The notes below the pieces were generated by a model. It saw nothing but the letters and a program-made list of their open reading frames with translations, did no database searches and had not been told where the DNA came from. Source: Aphrocallistes beatrix (taxonomy: Eukaryota > Porifera > Hexactinellida > Sceptrulophora > Aphrocallistidae). From it: a stretch of 64,000 nt of DNA. Within the stretch, counting starts at the first letter, position 1. Each line of letters opens with the position of its first letter. Shown in pieces: positions 1 to 10,209 of this stretch. Both the position numbers and the translations under genes were made by a program. The stretch lies in NCBI GenBank assembly GCA_963281255.1, contig OY725502.1, positions 2,604,001 through 2,668,000 of the forward strand, read 5' to 3'.

Positions 1-77
1 ACGAAGATAAGGAAATACGGTCCGGGATAGTCTTCCGGGAGTTATAATTATTCGGCATCCGTAAAAATGACTAGTAA
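1..77. other. Unassigned window edge
   Basis: No reading frame or repeat recognised; AT-rich DNA running into the first CG-core fragment. Confidence 0.3.
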
Positions 78-330
78 TGCGCTTCGCTTTTTTGTGCAGC
101 GCAGCTAGCTCACACTGATTAATTATTAGGTAAATAACATCTCGAAATACTTCTGTCTTACTTTTATAATCAATATCACTCGAAAAATCACCAAATTTGT
201 CAATTTGTCAAATTTTTTGTTGATTACGTCATAATAGTGATGAATCATAATTTTTTGATGAGAGTTGCATCGTATGCGAGATATATTAATATACACATTC
301 CATTAAAATTTCAGTTTCTGTCACCAAAAA
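78..330 (-). repeat. CG-core repeat, truncated copy
   Basis: Reads, in reverse orientation, the CGCG-rich end followed by the ATTAATTAT.AGG..AATAACATCTC block and the GATGA..CATAA motif found in about ten better copies in this window. The distal third is missing. Non-coding. Confidence 0.7.
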
Positions 331-339
331 AGGCTGAGT

Positions 340-566
340 AATGGTCAAAAAACTAGAAAGAAAAGGTATAATCCTCAAGGAGAATATTAAGTTGATTACT
401 AATAAAGTGAGTAATTTGCATGTGAATGAAACGATTTTTTAGCCAGATTTACTTTATCTGTTACTGATTAAATGTTTTTTACTTCAGATATGGATCAGTA
501 TTACGTATACCAATTTGGATGGGAAATATTGGGTGTACGAATACTTTTGTCCATGGAGTGGATATA
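340..566. repeat. P-MITE half copy (one arm)
   Basis: Ends in GGGTGTACGAATACTTTTGT followed by a GTG and a TA run, the terminal arm of the P-MITE family. The matching left arm is absent, so this is a one-ended remnant abutting the complete copy that starts at 571. Confidence 0.6.
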
Positions 567-570
567 TATA

Positions 571-1425
571 CACTGCCTGAACAAAAGTATTCGTACACCC
601 CATAATTCAACATACAAATAGTTATAATACTGATTTATTTAGCGAGTCAAGGTATTTAATTGGTAAGAAATACGCTTAATTTAACTTCAAATATGAATTC
701 TCCATATTCGAATTACTCACTTTTTAATCTTTCAACTTGTTTACACTCTCACAAGGTTAAAATTTTTCAAACTGTGCCACCTCATATCAGGGCCGGCGAC
801 AGAATTTACGGGCCCCCTAGTAAGATTTCTGGCCGGGCCCCTCCATCACCCTAGCTCTCTTTGACAAGAATTAAAACAAAGGAATAAATTAATGACAATT
901 TATTAATGACAGAATCCTTTGTTTGCTAAGTGTGATATTGATCATAGCAATTATTCTATTAGTGAAAACTGAAACAAAGGAATTCATATTGTGATACAAG
1001 CTTATTATGTTCATACAAGACACAATTACAATGGATCTTAAATCCTAAAGAAACTATTACATGCCGACCTGGGGCCCCTATTTACCCCGGGCCCCCTATT
1101 TACCACGGCCCCCCTGGTTTTACTCCAAGCTACCCCCCCTGTCGCCGGCCCTGCCTCGTACCACCAATGCCATCATATACAATGGTGATCACTCGCGACA
1201 TGTGTCATAGGAAAGCAAATGCTGAAAATACTTAATCTTGAAGAAGAGTGATTAAGTTGAATACTTATAAAGTGGGTAATTTGAATGTGGAGAATTCGAA
1301 TTTGAAGTCAAATTAAGTATATCTCTTACCAATTAAATACCTTGACTCGCTAAATAAATCAGTATTACGTATAACTATTTGTATGGGAAATTATGGGGTC
1401 TACGAACACTTTTGTCCAGGCAGTG
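571..1425. mobile_element. P-MITE (Tc1-like ends, palindromic), with nested insertion
   Basis: Begins CACTGCCTGAACAAAAGTAT and ends with the inverted match ACTTTTGTCCAGGCAGTG, flanked on both sides by TA. The two arms match over roughly 200 bases (blocks such as GAGTCAAGGTATTTAATTGG on the left and its complement on the right). The centre is interrupted by the element at 788-1153. No coding capacity. TA flanks and the end sequence suggest mobilisation by a Tc1/mariner transposase; this is inference. Confidence 0.8.
788..1153. mobile_element. hAT-type MITE with CAGGGCCGGCGACAG ends
   Basis: Ends CAGGGCCGGCGACAG and CTGTCGCCGGCCCTG are perfect inverted repeats. Flanks CCTCATAT (780-787) and CCTCGTAC (1154-1161) match 6 of 8, consistent with an aged 8-base target duplication. 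The P-MITE copy near 34.9 kb carries the uninterrupted CACCTCATACCACCAATGCC, confirming that this block is an insertion. Confidence 0.8.
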
Positions 1426-1491
1426 TATATATATATATATATCCATACTATTAAAACAACACGATTAATGTTTGTGTATGTGTGTATTCAG

Positions 1492-2052
1492 AGTGTTTAA
1501 AAAATTCAAAAGTTTGAATCTTTTGATGCTCACCCTTCAAATAGTTACTTAGATCCTCGAATGTTCACCATAATAAAATCAAGCAATTTGGAGATGATAC
1601 AAGGAAGACTTCTCTAAGTGCAGATATATAATGAAATTTTCCGGGTTAGGGATAAAATTGCAAAAAGTATAAAATCTACCGGTTTGGAAATATTGGTGAA
1701 ATCAGTTGGGACCAGCTTTTGTATTTCCAAATATTAATGGTCCCAACTGATTTTACCAATATATCCAAACCGGTAGATTCTAGTCCATCATTATTACCTG
1801 ATATAAACCCCCAAATATCTCAATACAAAGTTGTTAGATCCATTGCTTAAATCATGAGTACTCTTTTTGCAAATGTATCCCTAAAACCGAAAAATCACAG
1901 TATCAATCTGCACTTGGAGACGCCTATCTTGCGCGATTACTAAATCTTCTCCATGTTGCATTAATTTTTAATCGTGGGCACTTTGGTAATCAAAGTAACT
2001 TTTTGAAGGGTGAGTATCTAAAGATTCAAAATTTTGAATTTTTTGAAACACT
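1492..2052. repeat. Foldback (palindromic) repeat with AGTGTTTAAAAAATTCAAAA end
   Basis: The left arm, with GATGCTCACCCTTCAAA and GGTGAAATCAGTTGGGACCA, is repeated as its reverse complement in the right arm, the axis lying near 1735. A second one-armed copy occurs at 5028-5640. No ORF. Confidence 0.7.
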
Positions 2053-2167
2053 AAATTATATATCTCTGTAACGAATTGACTTTAACTACGCCATTTTAGA
2101 TGATAGAGGGCAAATGTTTTAATATAATGTGTATATTAATCTTTTTCACCAATGATACAACAATCAT

Positions 2168-3303
2168 CAGTGGCGTAGCTAGGGGGGGGCGGGGGGGCGA
2201 ACCGCCCCGGGCGGCGCTTAATAGTGGGCGACACTTGACTTTGTGTTTCATAAAATATATATTGGTAAACTCAGAATTTGTTGAATTTGAACATGCTTTT
2301 TCCAGCTAACACGAGTATGAATAGTATTTTAAATTAATTTCAAATATGAAATTCTAATGGTTTTGTCTATTCACAATTAAAAATACAAATGGGAAAAAAA
2401 TACACCACAAATTAAGTTAACAAGCACGCTTCGCTTGCTTGCGCTGCGCGGCTTTCAGACACTGCGTATCCGCAGAGTCGCCCTGCGGGCGCCTGGATTT
2501 ACTCAATCTAACATATTTTGTGAATTCTTTTCCTTTATATAAATATTGTAAACAAAAGTCAACGAATAATTTCCATATGGATCCGAAAATATAATATTCT
2601 AAATCTACAGCACTAAAAAACCCATGTCAACCGTTGGAAGCTAGTTTCTAGCCTATTTTTGTAATTTGTTTACCTTATGTATCTATTATAAACAAAAGTA
2701 AACAAATTGATCATCAAATTTACTCGAAAACATTATATTCGAAATCTACACCCCTAAAAACCCCATGTCACTCGTTGGAAGCTAGTCTCTAGTATTATTT
2801 TCAAAATTCATCAAATGGTGTGAAAATATGTATATAAAGGTGTGAAAATATGCACATAATCTTTTTTTATTGCTATACATTATAATACATTTAAGATATC
2901 AAACATAAATTGTGGCTTTGAAGTATTAATAACAATGACGATCTATTATCATTGTTATTAATACTTCAAAAATTTCATACTTGTACAATGATTTCTATTG
3001 TGATAGTGTAGTCATTTTTTTGGATAGAAAAGGTGTGGAAAATTGTTTCCCATTTTTTTTGCAGAGATGTGAAAAATTCGCTTAGATCTTAGAACTTAAT
3101 CGTAGTCATATCTTTTGACACCTACATGCCAATTTTCACACCTCTATGACTTCCCAATTCTTCAATCAATTCGGACAAACAAAAAAAAAATCCTAGTATT
3201 TTAATATATAAGATACACTTGCCAAGTTGAGGTAGAAATATGTGTTGAGGGGCGGCATGAAATACATCCGCCCCGGGCGACATAGGTGTAAGCTACGCCT
3301 CTG
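2168..3303. mobile_element. hAT-type MITE with CAGTGGCGTAGCT end
   Basis: Begins CAGTGGCGTAGCTAGGGGGG and ends AGCTACGCCTCTG. Both sides carry the perfect 8-base duplication ACAATCAT (2160-2167 and 3304-3311). Subterminal blocks are GC-rich (CGCCCCGGGCGG on the left, CCGCCCCGGGCG on the right). The interior is non-coding and includes a small CG-core fragment at about 2423-2500. The 8-base duplication and CAGTG end fit the hAT superfamily. Confidence 0.88.
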
Positions 3304-3705
3304 ACAATCATCACGAAATAATGACTCATCACTCCATTATGACGCCATCATTAAGCATCAAAGAATTGAAAATTGAAAAATTTTATATTTTTCGAGTGAT
3401 ATCGATTATAACAATAAGAAGGACCTATTTAGAGATTTTTCTACCATATAATCAATCAATCCGCTCCTGAGCGCCTCTGGCGTTCACAAAGTGTCCGCCA
3501 ACTGCGCAGTGCAAGCGGGCGTTGCGAGTATCTACTTTATAATTAATCAATGTGATCCTATGCGCCCAAAGGGCGGCACATGCGGATACGAAGTGTTTGC
3601 CGACCGCGCACAGTCAGCAAGCGAAGTGTGCTTGTATATATAAACATCAATCGAGTTTTAAAAGTAAGAATAATTATTTTAAATTCAAGTAATACACACT
3701 TTTAT

Positions 3706-3898
3706 GGGCATGCCTAATTTCCGGGGCGGGACGAGTCAAGATGCCTAAACCCGGGATGGGACAGAATAGGTACCTAATTTCCGGGACGGGACGGGTTAAG
3801 ATGCCTAATTTCCGGGACGGGATTCCGTCCCATCCCGGAAATAAGGTATCTAGATTTTCCGGGACGGTCCCGTCCCTTTCCGGAAATTAGGCATGCCC
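3706..3898. mobile_element. GC-rich hAT-type MITE with internal 31-base repeats
   Basis: Ends GGGCATGCCTAATTTCCGG and its inverted match; flanked by the perfect 8-base duplication ACTTTTAT (3698-3705 and 3899-3906). Inside, the phrase GATGCCTAATTTCCGGGACG recurs in tandem at about 31-base spacing, with inverted versions on the right. A second copy lies at 25581-25837. Confidence 0.88.
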
Positions 3899-3906
3899 AC
3901 TTTTAT

Positions 3907-5025
3907 GCATTTAATGTAGTATTAAATAATCTAACGAATAAAAGAGAATTTAAAAAAAGGTGAATGTTAAATCACCGATCACTAGCCTTATATAAAGTGC
4001 TGTAGCCAGCATAAAGAAAATCACTGTCAGGATTGAAGAAATTAAGTTGTCGTGACATTGTTGTGTTGCCAACACTGCCTGATGAAATATTATTGTCACT
4101 ATTATTCATCTAGAATTGTAAACAGTGTTGCTCTTAGCCTTTCAATCAGACAAAATTACCAATTTAGACGAGTCTTGATTATATTCCAGTGACTCCTCAA
4201 CAACATACTCCGTCAAGTCAGCTTTCGTTCGCTAATGAGTCAGAAAACGCTTCAAAGAGATGTATTCAATCCCTGTTTCTTCATCATTTAATTGATATCG
4301 CACTGGTTCATTCCCAATCCTCTTTTTCTGTCTTCCTTCTCTTATGTTACATTTTAATGAACCAACGATGTATGCGCAAATTCAAGAATAATCTCATCAT
4401 AGTTTCTGGATAAAGTGATCAATCTTTCATCGAAATTAACGATGAGATATTTGACTGTCACAAGTGTATAATTGATTTCGTCTTTATTTTCTGGACTAGG
4501 ACCCTTGCATCAAGAACTGCTCAGGTGCTGATAAATTCTTAAAGGTGTGGTTGCAGATTTTTTCAATCAAGCACTTAAATATCTTCCCAATTTCACAAGA
4601 TGGATTAACTTAGACTTGCCAATGTATAGTAATTGCGTACCATTTGAAGCAAAGAGGTGTCAAAGGAAATTCATAATTGCCTTTCGCATTCTCAAGATCA
4701 ACTTCTCCTTTGATTTGTCAAAACCAACAGCCTTCCATATCGGTCTTTTGCTTCTTTTCATGTCAATTTCCTTTTTTCTGAGCATCATCTAAAGTTTGTT
4801 TTTTTCAGATAAACACATCTTGTTGTTTTCTTTTCTATAAGAGCAAATTGACAAACACTCTTTTGATCCTTTCTTCTTCGAAGTTTTCATACATAATTTG
4901 AATGTCATCAATGTCTAGGATCTGAACCCCCTTTTCCTAATCTAATATTATAAAATGTAGCAAAATATGCAGACTTTCTGGAGGGGGCGGTAACGAGGGC
5001 AAACAGGGGTGCGGTGTCCGGAAAA
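3907..5025. other. Intergenic DNA, no recognised gene
   Basis: Contains only short open frames (for example 4189-4413 and 4547-4792) with no motif I recognise. On the minus strand near 4600-4860 a frame with lysine-rich text is broken by stops and may be an old coding relic. No function is claimed. Confidence 0.3.
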
Positions 5026-5027
5026 AG

Positions 5028-5640
5028 TTTGAATCTTTAGATGCTCACCCTTCAAACAGTTTACTTTGATCACCAAATGTTCGCGATAAAAATTCAATTT
5101 GGAGATGATTTAGTGGTCGCGGAATGTAGGATCTCCAAGTGCAGATTTATAATGGGATTTTTCTCGTTGAGGGATAGATTGCAAAGAGAGTACTATTGAT
5201 CATAGGCGTCGTAACCCACCCGGGTACCCGGCAATGACCGGGCGGCCCAGAGGGAATACCGGGTAGTACCCGGTATAGTGACCGGGTACTACCCAGTTAA
5301 AAGCTGAGTGCTATTATGTACTGGTAATTGGCTGTTACAATTTTACAACATTTTTTACTTTCGTACTAATTCCTCATGTAGATCAAGGATTCACGGCCCA
5401 TTTGGCTGACGGTAACGCTGGATCAGCTGAAGATACGGCCCTGGATTATTGTGGCCGGGCAGTCCAAGGGTAGGCAATAAAGTTTACGACGCCTATCCTC
5501 CTGATCTATGTATAGGATCTAGCAACTTTGTATTGAGATATTTGGGGGTGATTTTATATCCGCTAAGAATACATTTTGATCGGCTAAAATTGAAGGGCAA
5601 AAAGCTTTGGATATATTGGTGAAATCAGTTGGGACCAGCC
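5028..5640. repeat. One-armed copy of the foldback repeat, with nested element
   Basis: Shares GATGCTCACCCTTCAAA and GAAATCAGTTGGGACCAGC with the foldback at 1492-2052 but stops at the axis, where LINE sequence begins. Interrupted by 5212-5496. Confidence 0.65.
5212..5496. mobile_element. Small inverted-repeat element with ATAGGCGTCGTAA ends
   Basis: Perfect 13-base terminal inverted repeats ATAGGCGTCGTAA and TTACGACGCCTAT enclose GC-rich DNA with repeated CCGGGTA. No clear target duplication was seen, so the superfamily is open. Confidence 0.65.
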
Positions 5641-5990
5641 TTCTCCTTCCCCTCAGGAGGTTACCTATCGTTCCAAATCCATCAACCTCCCAATCTTTCT
5701 TGCTGATCTCGCTTCAGCTGATCTTTGTGCTAACCCACCTACTCATCTTGAAGAACCTATACCACGTAGCATTATATAGCAGTACTCTATCTTCGAGCTA
5801 TGATCAGCACGCTCCCACCGCGAACCAAGACCATCGTCACCCGCCCCCGTGTCCCTTGGTATACCAGTAGCATCAAGCAGGCCAAGCAAGCGAGAAGGAA
5901 GCCTAAACGGAAGTGTTGCTAGTCTAATAACTCCGAGCATCTGACTGAATTCAAGCATCAGAGGATTCTTGTGACTCTTGAACATGGAAC
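5641..5990 (+). pseudogene. LINE (CR1/L2-like) ORF2 fragment, decayed
   Basis: Across shifting frames the plus strand encodes a stretch like the region just before the reverse transcriptase of CR1/L2-type LINEs: a charged acid-to-basic run including VPWYTSSIKQAKQARRKPKR near 5855-5910. Frameshifts and stops break it. It joins directly to the axis of the foldback repeat on its left. Assignment rests on recalled family pattern only; the same LINE lineage may supply the fragment at 10210-11525. Confidence 0.5.
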
Positions 5991-6298
5991 GTCATAGTTT
6001 CTATTCCGATTGGGTCAGTCACTCCTGTCATGCCAGCACTCACTCTTCTGTAAGGTCAACTCTCCGCTCGGATTACGCTAGCAACAGGCCCTACCACATC
6101 ATGCTGATAAGTTTGCTCCTTTTCAAGAACTTTCAAAATTGTAAATGTTTTGAGGAACCTTTCATATTTTTGAATGTCTATTAGTACAAATTGCACTAAC
6201 ATATATAATAAAAGAATAGAAAATCAAAAAGGCTGAATTGTATTTAATATTCTTAAAATCTAAAGACATGTAAACTGATTAAGCTGATTAAAAGAATG

Positions 6299-6730
6299 AC
6301 GGAAATTCATCGCCGGAAAATTCGTCGCAAAGAAAATTCGTCGCTATCGTATTTAATGCCAAAATAAAAATATAACCTTCATCCAGTGTATTTCCATTTT
6401 CGGATGATTTCGAGTCATAGCGGCTAAAATCAAGATACCTACAGACATTACAAGCTTGTACATAAGCTACGACTGTGGTGCAAGATCCCATGATTCCAAT
6501 ATCGTGCGCCTAAATTGCCATGATATCACGTGACTACTTTAATTCTCCACCTCAAAAAAGGCTCTTTGACATCTGGTTTCGAGCTCCATTCCTCCTTTCA
6601 AATGCAATCTGCCTTTGGCCCCTCATCATATTCCCACACCTACCAACTTAGTACCAACTTATTACACATTGTACATACAACTTAGGTTCCCGTGACGAAT
6701 CTTCCTGCGACGAATTTTCCGTTAACGGAT
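6299..6730. repeat. Inverted-repeat element with GGAAAATTCGTCGC motifs
   Basis: Left side repeats CGGAAAATTCGTCGC-like units (6300-6350); right side carries the inverted TGCGACGAATTTTCCG near 6707-6722. The motif resembles the GGAACTTTCGTCGCC units of the element at 37381-37797, suggesting related subterminal repeats. Confidence 0.5.
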
Positions 6731-6805
6731 TAAGATTATGTTCCGCAGTGATATCTTGACAAACTGGTAACAAATATCTAAATATCAATAGATGTAATCC
6801 CTTTA

Positions 6806-7148
6806 GGGGAGCCCGACAATTCACAACACCGACAATTCGCAATATATTTCAGCTTTGAAGAGGAAGAAAGGACTTGTAGAAGTAAGGAAGGCAAAATAAA
6901 CTAAACGCAAGACGGTGCAGGATAACAGAGAGGCCCTGAGGAATCTAGTGAGAAGCAGATCATCCCAGGTTGGAATTTTTGAGAGGCGTGGCACACCATT
7001 TCAGCAATGTGACTGACTAATGGTGATTACACATTATATTGATTAAATGACAATAGTTAATAAAAAGTTAAATACTTGACTTCGCTTAATAAAAGGAATA
7101 ATAAGGTAGTATGAGAATTGTCGTGTTGCGAGTTGTCGGACTCCCTCC
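6806..7148. repeat. MITE with GACAATTC subterminal units
   Basis: Left end GGGGAGCCCGACAATTCACA with a second CCGACAATTCGC; right end has the inverted GAATTGTCGTGTTGCGAG and TTGTCGGACTCCC. Interior non-coding. No target duplication resolved. Confidence 0.55.
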
Positions 7149-7504
7149 CTCAAGTCAGTTCATATGAATTCTTTTTATAATTTATGGCTTTACTGTCATA
7201 AAATAATAACAGATTACAATCAAGACATGGAATCACTAAGTGATGTTTTGGTCGCTATGTGCTAATAATAATCTATACAAATATAGGGTATGAATAAAAT
7301 TAGTATACAAGTATTTAACTAATACAAATGGACAAGTTTTGAATCAGCTTACGTTTAGCTCAAGGTGCTCTAATTTTTCTGTTAGAATAGGTATCAACAA
7401 CTTTGTAAATGGAAATATTTCCAAGTCACGGAACCCCTATGGAACTATCACTTTGGCGGAACCCCAGGGTTCCATGAAACCCCGGTTGGGAAGCACTGCT
7501 CTAC

Positions 7505-7805
7505 TACATATAAGAGTTAACCACACACAATAGAGCTAAGGAATGTATAACCAATATATTTTAATAAGGTGCCATCCGTTAATAATTTAGATTAGCCATT
7601 ATATGATTGCGGAATAGGTCATATTTGTGACAAATTTAATGATTTTCAGAGGCCCTTTAAGGACACTTCTAGTAAGTGTTTCTAATATAATGTTTTTCGC
7701 ATAGAACTGAGCTGTGAGCAAGTTGATGCAAAAATTTGAAATTTGTTTATGAAATGTTAGTAAATTTCAGAGTTGCTATTGAACATTTTTTGGAAAAGCA
7801 AGTTG
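7505..7805. repeat. X-family repeat, left portion
   Basis: Contains ATTAGATTGG-like text, GACAAATTTAATGATTTTCAG and CGCATAGAACTGAGCTGTGA, shared with copies near 28.9, 37.9 and 45.9 kb. It continues after the insertion at 7806-8222. Confidence 0.65.
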
Positions 7806-8222
7806 AAGTAGGGATATATCCGAAAAAATGAAGTAGGAATAAGTTCGAAAACCTATAAGTAGGAATAATTTCGAAAATATTTCTAAAGTAAGAATAAGTC
7901 CGAAAAGTCTCTAAGTAGGTTAATTTCGAAAAACCTTATGAAATAGGAATAATTTCGAAAATATTTCTGAAGTAGGAATAAGATCGAAAAATTATTGCGA
8001 TTTTCATATATCCTGTGGACCAGTAAGGGGTACATGGATCCCAATTTGGGAACCACGGGTTTAGCCCTTATTCCTTCCGCAGAAATATTTTCAAACTTAT
8101 TCCAACTTCATAAGTTTTCGAACTTATTTCAAATTCGAGGTTTTTCGAACTTATTCCTACTTCAAAGGTTTTCGAACTTATTCATACTTCAAATTCGGAC
8201 TTATTCCGGTGACCCGTTTTTG
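7806..8222. mobile_element. Insertion with tandem AAGTAGGAATAAGTTCGAAAA units
   Basis: The left half carries four or five direct copies of a roughly 35-base unit built on GTAGGAATAATTTCGAAAA, and the right half inverted copies of it. Flanked by perfect 8-base repeats GCAAGTTG (7798-7805 and 8223-8230), so it is an hAT-type insertion into the X repeat. Its centre (about 8017-8065) resembles the end of the element at 13956-14119. Short open frames over it are by-products of the repeats. Confidence 0.7.
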
Positions 8223-8480
8223 GCAAGTTGTCGTCATAACTTGAAAACCGCAAGAGCTAAACATTTCAGATAATATTATTTAAAAGCGAATACACTACTT
8301 CCCACGAAGCGATAATATAATATGTCTAAATTCAATGGTTTATTATATATTCGACAATTCACCTAATGTGACCAATCAAATAATTTGACTAATTACATCA
8401 ATATTATTGCTCCATTGATGATTAGAATAGGTGCAAATAGAGATTTCAGTATCTAAGATTTGAAAATCTTCTGGGGGTAA
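8223..8480. repeat. X-family repeat, continuation
   Basis: Resumes with TCATAACTTGAAAACCGCAA and the CGATAATATAATATGTCTAA block that matches the X palindrome at 38150-38400. Confidence 0.55.
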
Positions 8481-8732
8481 AGCCCCCCAGACCACCTTTT
8501 TTGCTCACTTCGCTCGTTCAGGACCCCGAATCCAAATCCTAGCTACTACATTAACTCAGGTCTTCGGATAGTCGGGATAGTTGAATTTAAGTTAGGCCCC
8601 TAAATTCAGATCTCTGGAGCCGCCACTGCCAATAATATGCTCAACAGTTGCAGGTATCAGTATAATTCCTTGGGTTTGCTTGTATAATTATATTATAACA
8701 AAATATCGAATCCACTGACCTCATTACAGTCC

Positions 8733-9264
8733 AATTCCGAAAACCGGGGCACCTCGGGACCAGAGCTGAGTGCCCCGGTTTTCGAGTGATTAGATGTACT
8801 GTATCAAGTCAGTATAGCTCGTGAAAAAAACAAAGCATTTTAAAGAGAAATAATATTGGTCCGTGTAAACTAGCATCCTCAATCATTATGTTATACCAAG
8901 ACCACTCCAAAAAGTGGTTCGACTCTCACATACCCGCCGAACCTGTTGTTTTGCTCTTGTATAGTACATACGTATGTACATACTACACAGTCAGTCTGTC
9001 CCATAGGTATTACATTGATGACAGTAAAATTTGTGCTTTGACTCTAATTCATCGTGGCACCCACACCTATAAATGCTGTGTAACAACTCTTCATACATTA
9101 AGCATATACGTACAAATGGAATGTTTTAGACTAAAAACATAATTTTTGCAAATAAAAATATCATCCAAACTAGACCCGGTTTTCGAACAAGCGCCTCGGT
9201 TTCCGAGAGTAATTTGTATAGAGTTCGACCATATTTTTCCGGATGCGCCCCGGTTTTCGGAACC
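8733..9264. mobile_element. Inverted-repeat element with TTCCGAAAACCGGGGC ends
   Basis: Perfect 16-base ends at 8735-8750 and 9247-9262, with further inner copies of CCCGGTTTTCG. It encloses a 240-base block (8893-9138) that recurs at 23173-23395. Target duplication not resolved. Confidence 0.7.
8893..9138 (+). repeat. Shared 240-base block, copy 1
   Basis: Nearly the same sequence as 23173-23395, including CATACCCGCCGAACCTGTTG, CATCGTGGCACCCACACCTA and CTGTGTAACAACTCTTCATA. An open frame spans it in both copies, but shared identity at this level does not show coding. Neither a tRNA nor a SINE structure could be supported. Confidence 0.6.
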
Positions 9265-9527
9265 AGGATTGTGTTTCGTTCTAAATCAAAATTCATAATT
9301 TATGAAAATTGACTGGTTGTGGCTCTTCTAACGTAGCAAAAAAAGGCATTTGTCGGTGCCCACCTTATCTAATTGGGAAGCCCTGGTCTAGCTCTTGCGG
9401 TTTTAAAGATATGACGACAGCAGACCAAAATACGTTAACATAGCAACACTGGAATTTAGCAATAATCCATAAAAAATTCAAAAATTTTCTTTTCAAATCA
9501 TTCACAGCTCAGTTCCATGCGTAAAAC

Positions 9528-10082
9528 ATCCTTACTATTAAAACTCGATTATTGTGTATATCTATATCTATATATATATATATCTGTAACGAATTGATTG
9601 AAGAAACTGCCGGGCGCAGAAGGCTGATTTTTGGCATGTGGGAGTCTTTTGGCTATGGCTCCAGTAAGTTCTGAGCTCAGGGCAAAATGTCGACTCATCA
9701 TGGAATTATGACGTCATTGTCACATTTTTAAAAGTTAAGCAACAGAGTTATTCGAGCATGACTCAGCCATTATACGAGATAGAAGGCCTGAAATTTTGAT
9801 AGAACCTGTATACTAACATACCTCACATATGATACAACTATCATCAAAAAATGATGACTCATCACTTTGTTATGACGTCATCATTACTCATCAAAATTTT
9901 AAAAATTGATAAATTTGGTGATTTTTCGTGCGATATAGATTATAACAGTAGGACAGACGTATTTAGAGATGTTATCTCCCTTATAATTAACCAATGTGAC
10001 CCCTGGGCGACCGAAGGGAGCCTCCGGCGGACACAAAGTGTCCGCCAGCCGCGCACCGCAAGCAAGCGAAGCGCGCTTGTTA
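9528..10082 (+). mobile_element. CG-core element, nearly full
   Basis: Left outer end ATCCTTACTATTAAAACTC at 9528, TA microsatellite, core from CTGTAACGAATTGATTGAAG (about 9585) to the terminal stem-loop CAAGCG-AAGCG-CGCTTG near 10060-10077. The core includes the stem GGCGGACACAAAGTGTCCGCC-like arm and two TGACGTCA palindromes (9709-9716 and 9873-9880). It sits inside an X repeat, which resumes at about 10085. The right outer inverted repeat is absent. Confidence 0.7.
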
Positions 10083-10084
10083 TA

Positions 10085-10205
10085 TCAAAAACACTTAGAA
10101 GTGTCCTTAAAATGCCTCTGAAAAGCACTAAATTTGTTCAATCATTTTCTACTGCATCCCTAGTCCAAAATCCGGAAATTACTGTGGGGCCTTATATGTA
10201 TTAAG
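10085..10205. repeat. X-family repeat, reverse-oriented end
   Basis: Carries ACACTTAGAAGTGTCCTTAA, TCTACTGCATCCCTAGTCC and GGGGCCTTATATGTATTAAG, matching the reverse complement of the X copies at 28.7 and 45.9 kb. Confidence 0.6.
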
Positions 10206-10209
10206 CTAT

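Larger units (their letters stand above)
1441..3672 (+). mobile_element. CG-core element with both outer inverted repeats, heavily interrupted
   Basis: Left outer end 1441-1470 is a variant of ATCCTTACTATTAAAACTC; the right outer end near 3643-3672 is its complement. Between them lie a GT-rich microsatellite, the foldback at 1492-2052, the core start CTGTAACGAATTGA near 2066, the hAT-type MITE at 2168-3303, and the CGCG stem-loop end near 3600-3640. The region around 3480-3640 carries two successive versions of the GC-rich end, so this copy is rearranged. Confidence 0.6.

Noticed and set aside
2400-3640. Canonical Helitron with 3-prime CTRR
   Set aside because: The CG-core 3-prime stem-loop is present, but no CTAG/CTRR end follows it in any copy; left as an unclassified repeat.
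7995-8273. 92-codon ORF rich in FSNLF repeats
   Set aside because: The amino-acid repeats mirror the tandem DNA units of the insertion at 7806-8222.
8888-9142. tRNA-derived SINE, from a GGTTCGACTC box-B-like motif near 8923
   Set aside because: No matching T-stem and no A box at suitable spacing; the second copy at 23.2 kb lacks the motif.
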